Source: Phylloscopus collybita (lineage: Eukaryota > Chordata > Aves > Passeriformes > Phylloscopidae). Taken from it: a stretch of 64,000 bases of DNA. A model generated the notes under the pieces. It was not told the DNA's origin. It ran no database searches and saw nothing but the letters and a program-made list of their open reading frames with translations. Shown here one piece after another: positions 58,790 through 64,000 of this stretch. The translations under genes and the position numbers were made by a program. Every line of letters begins with the position of its first letter. Position 1 is the stretch's first letter. The stretch lies in assembly GCA_027886175.1 (NCBI GenBank), contig JAJNNQ010000139.1, positions 186,001 through 250,000 on the forward strand, in the 5' to 3' direction.

Positions 58790-60339
58790 CCTCACAAATG
58801 AGGATATCTCCCACACGGAATCTACCACCAGTTGGAAGTTTGTCTGCCCTTGTAGTGCCAATGGACTCCTAAAAACTGACATCAGGAACAAGGGGTGGAG
58901 GCATTGTTTTCCCATGGAAATGGACCACCGTTCGTGTCTAATGCTGTCTGCCTGCCACTGGGGTTATGCCTACTAAAATTCCACTAAAATTCTATTTAAA
59001 TGAGGATATCTCCCAGGTGCAATCTACCACCAGATGGAAGTTTGCCTGCCCTTGTAGGTCCTAAGGCCTCCTACAAACTGACATCAGGAACGTGAGATGG
59101 AGACTTTGGTTTCCCATGGAAAAGGTCCATTGTTCGTGTCTAATGCTGTCTGCCTGCCAATGGGTTCCTGCCTGCTGAAATTCCATACAAATGAGCATAT
59201 CTCCTCGATGCAATCAACCACCAGACGGAACTTTGTTGGCCCTTGTAGTGCCAAAGGCCTCCTACAAACTGACACCAGGAACCTGGAGTGGAAACTTTGG
59301 TTTCCATGGAAAAGGGCCACCGTTCTTCTCTTATGCTGTCTGCTGGCCACTCGGCTTCTGCATACTAAAATTCCAATAAAATTCCATACAAATAAGGATA
59401 TCTCCATGATGGAATATACAACGAGATGGAATTTTGTAGACCTTGTAGTCCAAAGGCCTCCTGCAAACTGACATCAGGAACGTGGGGTGGAGACTTTGGT
59501 TTTCCAAGGAAAAGGTCCACCGTTCCTGTCTAATGCTGTCTGCCTGTCACATGGCTTATGGCTGCAAAAATTGCATACAAATGAGGATATCTCCCAGGTG
59601 CAATCTACCACCAGTTGGAAGTTTTTCTAACCTTGTAGTGCCAAAGGCCTCCTACCAACTGACATCAGAAGACTGGGGTAGAGACCTTCGTGTCCCATGA
59701 AAAAGAGGCACCGTTTGTGTTTTATGCTCTCTGCCGATCATTTGGATTCTGCCTACTAAAATTCCACTAAAATTCCATGCAAATGAGGATATCTATCACG
59801 TGCAATCTACCACCAGTTGGAAGTTTGTCTACCCTTATAGTGCCAAAAGCCTCGTATAAATTATCATCAGGAATGTGGGGTGGAGACTTTGGTTTCCCAT
59901 GAAAAAGCCACCGTTCGTGTCTAATGCTGTCTGCCTGGCACTGGGCTTCTTCCTACTAAAATTTCACTAAAATTCCATACAAATGAGGATATCTCCCTGG
60001 TTCAATCTACCACCAGATGAAAGTTCCTCTGCCTTTGTAGTGCCAAAAGCCTCGTATAAATTGACATCTTAAACCTAGGGTGGACACATAGGTTCCCATG
60101 GAAAAGGGTCACCGTTCGTGTCTAATGCTGTCTGCCTGCAACTGGGCATATGCCTGCTGAAATTCCATACAAATGAGAATATCTCCAGGTGGAATCTATC
60201 AGCAGATGGAATTTTGTCTGCCCTTGTAGTGCCAAAGGCCTCCTACAAACTGACATCAGGCATGTGACATGGAGACTTTGGTTTCCCAAGGAAATGGACC
60301 ACCGTTCGTGTCTAATGCTGTCTGCCAGACACTGGGCTT
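58790..60339 (-). repeat. Extra right-arm block related to 41.5-43.3 kb
   Basis: The sum changes from 67,114 to 68,679, so about 1.56 kb has no partner near left 8,330. 59,280-60,270 is a paralogue, in the same orientation, of monomers at 41,560-43,290 next to the orientation switch, recognised by shared rare variants (GTAGAGACCTTCGTGTC, CCAAAAGCCTCGTATAAA). Confidence 0.7.
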
Positions 60340-63300
60340 ATGCCTACTAAAATTCCACTAAAATTCTATACAAATGAGGATATCTCCCAGGTGCAATTTA
60401 CCACCAGATGGAATTTTGTCTGCCCTTGTAGTTCCAAAGGCCTCCTACAAACTGACATCAGGAACGTGAGGTGGAGACTTTGGTTTCCCATGGAAAAGGT
60501 CCATTGTTCGTGTCTAATGCTGTCTGCCTGCCACTGGGCTTCTGCCTGCTGAAATTCCATACAAATGAGGGTATCTCCTCGATTCAATCAACCACAAGAC
60601 GGAACTTTGTCTGCCCTTGTAGTGCCAAAGGCCTCCTACAAACTGACATCAGGAACCTGGAGTTGAAACTTTGCGTTCCCTTGGAAATGGGCCAGCGTTC
60701 GTGTCTAATGATATGTGACTGATACTAGGGTTCTGCCTATTAAAATTCCACTAAAATACCATACAAATGAGGATGTCTCCCAGGTGCAATCTAAACCAGA
60801 TGGATATTTCTCTGCCCTTGTAGTGCCAAAGGCCTCCTAAAAACTGACAGCAGGAAAGTGGGGTGAAGACTTTCTTTTCGCATGGAAATGGGCCACCGTT
60901 TGTGTCTAATCCTATGTGCCTGCCACTGGGCTTCTTCCTACTAAAATTCCACTAATATTCCATGGAAATGAGGATATCTCCCAGGTGCAATCTACCACCA
61001 GATGGAAGTTTTTCTGCCCTTTTAGTTCCAAACACCTCTTACAAACTGACATCAGGAACGTAGGGTGGAGACTTTGGTTTCCCATGGAAAAGGGCCACAG
61101 TTCGTGTCTAATGCTGTCTGCCTGCCCCTGTTGTTACGCCTGCTGAAATTCCTCACAAATGAATATATCTCCCAGATGGAGTCTACCACCAGTTGAAAGT
61201 TTGTCTGCTCTTGTAGTGCAAAAGTCCTCCTATAAACGGACATAAGGCACGTGGTGTGGAGACTTTGGTTTCCCATGGAAATGGGCCACCGTTGGTGTTT
61301 AATGCTGTCTATTTGCCACTGGGCTTCTGCCTACTTTAATTCCACTAAAATTCCATACAAATGAGGATATCTCCAAGACGCAATATGCCACCAGTTGGAA
61401 GTTTGTCTGTTCTTGTAGTGCAAAAGGCCTCCTAAAAACTGACATCAGGAAGCTGGCCTGGAGATTTTGTTTTCCCCTGGAAAACGGCCACTATTCATGT
61501 CTAATTCTGTGTGCCTGCAGCTGGGATTCTGCGTACTAAAATTCCTCTAAAATTCTATACAAATGGGAATATTTCGCAGGTGCAATCCTCCCCCAGTTTG
61601 AAGTTTCTCTGCCCTTGTAGTGCAAAAGGGCTCCTATAAACTGACATCTGAAACATAGGATGGATAATTTGGTTTCCCATGGGAAAAGGTCACTGTTCAT
61701 GCCTAATGCTGTGTGCCTGCCACTGGGCGTATGCCTGCAAAAACTCAATACAAATGAGGATATCTCGCAGATGCAATTTACCATGAGGTGGAAGTTTGTC
61801 TGCCCTTGTAGTGGCAAAAGCCCCCTAAAAAACTGACATCAGGAACCAGGCGTGGAGACTTTGCTTTCCAATGGAAAAGGACCACCGTTCGCATCTAATG
61901 CTGTCTGCCTGGCACTGTGGTGATGACTGCTGAAGTTCCATACAAATGAGGATATCTCCCAGGTGCAATCTACCACCAGGTGGAACTTTGTCTGCCCTTG
62001 TAGTGCCAAAGGCCTCCAAAAAACGGACATCAGGAACGTGGGGTGAAGACTTTGGTTTCCCATGGAAAAGGTCCACCGTTTGTTTCTAATGCTGTCTGCC
62101 TGGCTTTGAGATTATGAGTGCTGAAGTTCCATACAAATGAGGATATCTCCCAGGTGCAATCTACCACCAGGTGGAAGTTTGTCTGCCCTTGTATTGCCAA
62201 CGGCCTCCTAGAAACGGACATCAGGAACGTGGGGTGGAGACTTTGGTTTCCCATGGAAATGGGCCACCGTTCGTGTCTAATGCTGTCTGCCTGCCACTTG
62301 GTTTCTTCCTATTAATATTCCACTAAAATTCCATAGAAATAAGGATATATCCCAGGTGCAATCTACAACCAGATGGAAGATTCTCTGCCCTTGTTGTACC
62401 AAAGCCCTCCTAAAAAACTGACATCAGGAACCATGGGTGGAGACTTTGATTTCCCATGGAAAAGGACCAGCGTTCATGTCTAATGCTGTCTGCCTGCAAA
62501 TGAGCTTCTGCCTGCTGAAATTCCAAAAAAAATTTGGAAATCTCTCCGATGTAATCAACCACCTGACGGAAGTTTGTCTGCCCCTGTAGAGCCAAAGGCC
62601 TCCTACAAATTGACATGAGGAGCCTGGAGTGGAGACTTTGGTTTCCCATGGAAAAGGGCCAGCGTTCGTGTCTAATGCTGTCTGCCCGCCACTGGGTTGT
62701 GGCTACAGAAATTACATACAAATGAGGATATCTCCCAGATTCAATATGCCACCAGTTGGAAGTTTGTCTGTTCTTGTAGTGCAAAAGGCCTCCTAAAAAC
62801 AGACATCAGGAACCTGGCCTGGAGACTTTGGTTTCCCCTGGAAAAGGGCCACTATTCATGTCTAATTCTGTCTGCCTGCCACTGGGATTCTGCGTACTAA
62901 AATTCCTCTAAAATTCTATACAAATGAGAATATCTCGCAGGTGCAATCTACCCCCGGTTTGAAGTTTCTCTGCCCTTGTATTGCCAAAGGTCTCCTATAA
63001 AATGACATCTGAAACGTAGGATGGATAATTTGGTTTCCCATGAAAAAGAGCCACTGTTCATGCCTAATGCTGTGTGCCTGCCACTGGGCGTATGCCTCCT
63101 AAAATTCCATACAAGTGAGGATATCTCCCAGATGCAATTTACCACCAGATGGAAGATTGTCTGCCCTGGTAGTGGCAAAGGCCTCCTAAAAAACTGACAT
63201 CAGGAACCAGGGGTGGAGACTTTGGTTTCCCATGGGAAAGGACCACGGTTTGTGTCTAATGCAATGTGCCTGCCACTGGGCTTATGCCTAATGAAATTCC

Positions 63301-64000
63301 ATACAAATGAGGATATCTCCCAGATGGAATCTACAACCAGTCGGAAATTAGTCTGCCCTTATAGTGCCAAATGCCTCCTACAAACTGACATCAGGAACGT
63401 GGGATGGAGACTTTGTTTCCAATGGAAAAGGGGGTACCGTTCCGGTCTAATGCTGTCTGCCTGCCACTGGGTTACGCCTGCTGAAATTCCTCACAAATGA
63501 GGCTATCTCCCAGATGGAATCTACCACCAGTTCGAAGTTTGTTTGCCCTTGTAGTGCCAAAGGCCTCCTAAAAACTGACATCAGGAACCTGGGGTGGAGA
63601 CTTCGGTTTCCCATGAAAAAGGTCCACCGTTCGTGTCCTATGCTGTCTGCCTGCCACTGATCTTCTGCCTGCTGAAATTCCATACAAATGAGGATATCTC
63701 CTCAATGCAATCAACCACCAGACGGAACTTTGTCTGCCCTTGTAGTGCCAAAGGCCTCCTACATACTGACATCAGGAACCTGGAGTGGAGACTTTGGTTT
63801 CCCATGGAAATGCGACAGCGTTCGTGTCTAATGATGTTTGCCTGCCACTAGGATTCTGCCTATTAAAATTACAATAAAATTCCATACCATTGAAGATGTC
63901 TCTCACGTGCAATCTAACACCAAATGGAAGTTTGTCTGCCCCTGTAGAGCAAAAGGCTTCCTACAAATTGACATCAAGAAGCTGGGGTGGAGACTTTGGT
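60340..64000 (-). repeat. Right-arm block pairing with left 4,872-8,340
   Basis: Sums are 68,679 (60,340-62,315) and 68,871 (about 62,600-64,000). The step is one extra monomer in the right arm within 62,410-62,784. Includes the LTR-free hexamer ACGTAG at 63,014-63,019, partner of 5,852-5,857. The block runs off the window edge. Confidence 0.8.
63014..63019 (-). other. Paralogous empty LTR target site in the right arm
   Basis: CTACGT on the - strand, followed by TTCAGATGTC, with no LTR. It pairs with 5,852-5,857 (sum 68,871). Confidence 0.75.

Larger units (their letters stand above)
41293..64000 (-). repeat. Satellite array, - oriented domain
   Basis: The same 191/202-bp monomer family continues to the end of the window, but all monomers now lie on the - strand: on the + strand one reads GGTTTCCCATGGAAA, CTGACATCAGGAA and CAAATGAGGATATCTCCC. 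No + oriented monomer is seen after 41,293 and no - oriented one before 41,290. No LTR or other interspersed element was found in this domain. Much of it is an inverted counterpart of the left part of the window; the blocks are listed separately. Confidence 0.96.
43645..64000 (-). repeat. Large inverted repeat, right arm
   Basis: This is the inverted partner of 4,872-20,320, about 5 kb longer because of a tandem duplication (45,725-48,890 against 49,560-54,000) and two extra blocks (54,630-56,590 and 58,790-60,340). It also lacks the equivalent of left 15,925-17,875 at 45,725. It has no LTR. Divergence from the left arm is clearly larger than among HOR copies 2-4 but small within blocks. Confidence 0.8.

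Noticed and set aside
1..64000. Many open frames of 60-157 codons on both strands as protein genes
   Set aside because: They are the same satellite monomer read in shifting frames, recur in nearly every monomer on both strands, and have no domain, splice or promoter support. Length follows monomer phase and chance loss of stops.
1..64000. Human-type alpha satellite
   Set aside because: Monomer length (191/202 rather than 171 bp) and sequence blocks do not match.
1..64000. tRNA, rRNA, telomere repeats, SINE or LINE tails
   Set aside because: I found no cloverleaf, ribosomal sequence, TTAGGG runs, or poly(A) and simple-repeat tails of interspersed elements.

Overview
The window is essentially one satellite DNA field, with no protein-coding or RNA gene that I can support. 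The basic unit is a tandem monomer in two length classes: about 191 bp (type A) and about 202 bp (type B). Type B carries an 11-bp internal duplication. Both keep the same conserved blocks, including TTTCCATGGGAAACC, CCTGATGTCAG, AGGAGGCCTTTGG and GGGAGATATCCTCATTTG. The only non-satellite DNA I found is a 368-bp solo LTR (TG...CA ends, 6-bp target duplication, AATAAA signal) present three times. A class II-type LTR inside long, multi-scale satellite arrays points to a vertebrate, most likely a mammal. I cannot name the species or chromosome; heterochromatin or an ampliconic region would fit.

Layout. From 1 to about 41,290 all monomers read on the + strand; from about 41,293 to 64,000 all read on the - strand, with an abrupt switch between. 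Segment 1-15,169 is a diverged mosaic in which 1-5,420 is repeated about 12 kb later. From 15,170 to 37,726 there are four head-to-tail copies of a 30-monomer higher-order repeat (HOR): copy 1 is 6,044 bp, copies 2 and 3 are 6,234 bp each, and copy 4 is truncated. Each of the first three copies carries the LTR at the same place in monomer 23. From 37,727 to 41,290 the monomers are again diverged.

The - strand part (43,645-64,000) is a mosaic inverted copy of 4,872-20,320. It has a roughly 2-kb gap, internal tandem duplications and two extra blocks. Its counterpart of the LTR site is empty (44,031-44,036). This gives an order of events: arms duplicated and inverted, LTR inserted in one arm and reduced to a solo LTR, then the LTR-bearing 30-mer amplified in tandem.

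The window is best read as a record of satellite evolution: monomer, A/B subtypes, 30-mer HOR, roughly 12-kb superblock and large inverted repeat, with an LTR carried along and multiplied. The LTR contains recognisable nuclear receptor, GATA, CRE-like and AP-1-like motifs, so amplification has also spread possible regulatory DNA through the array. Homology boundaries were read by eye and are good to roughly 50 bp unless a junction base is given.
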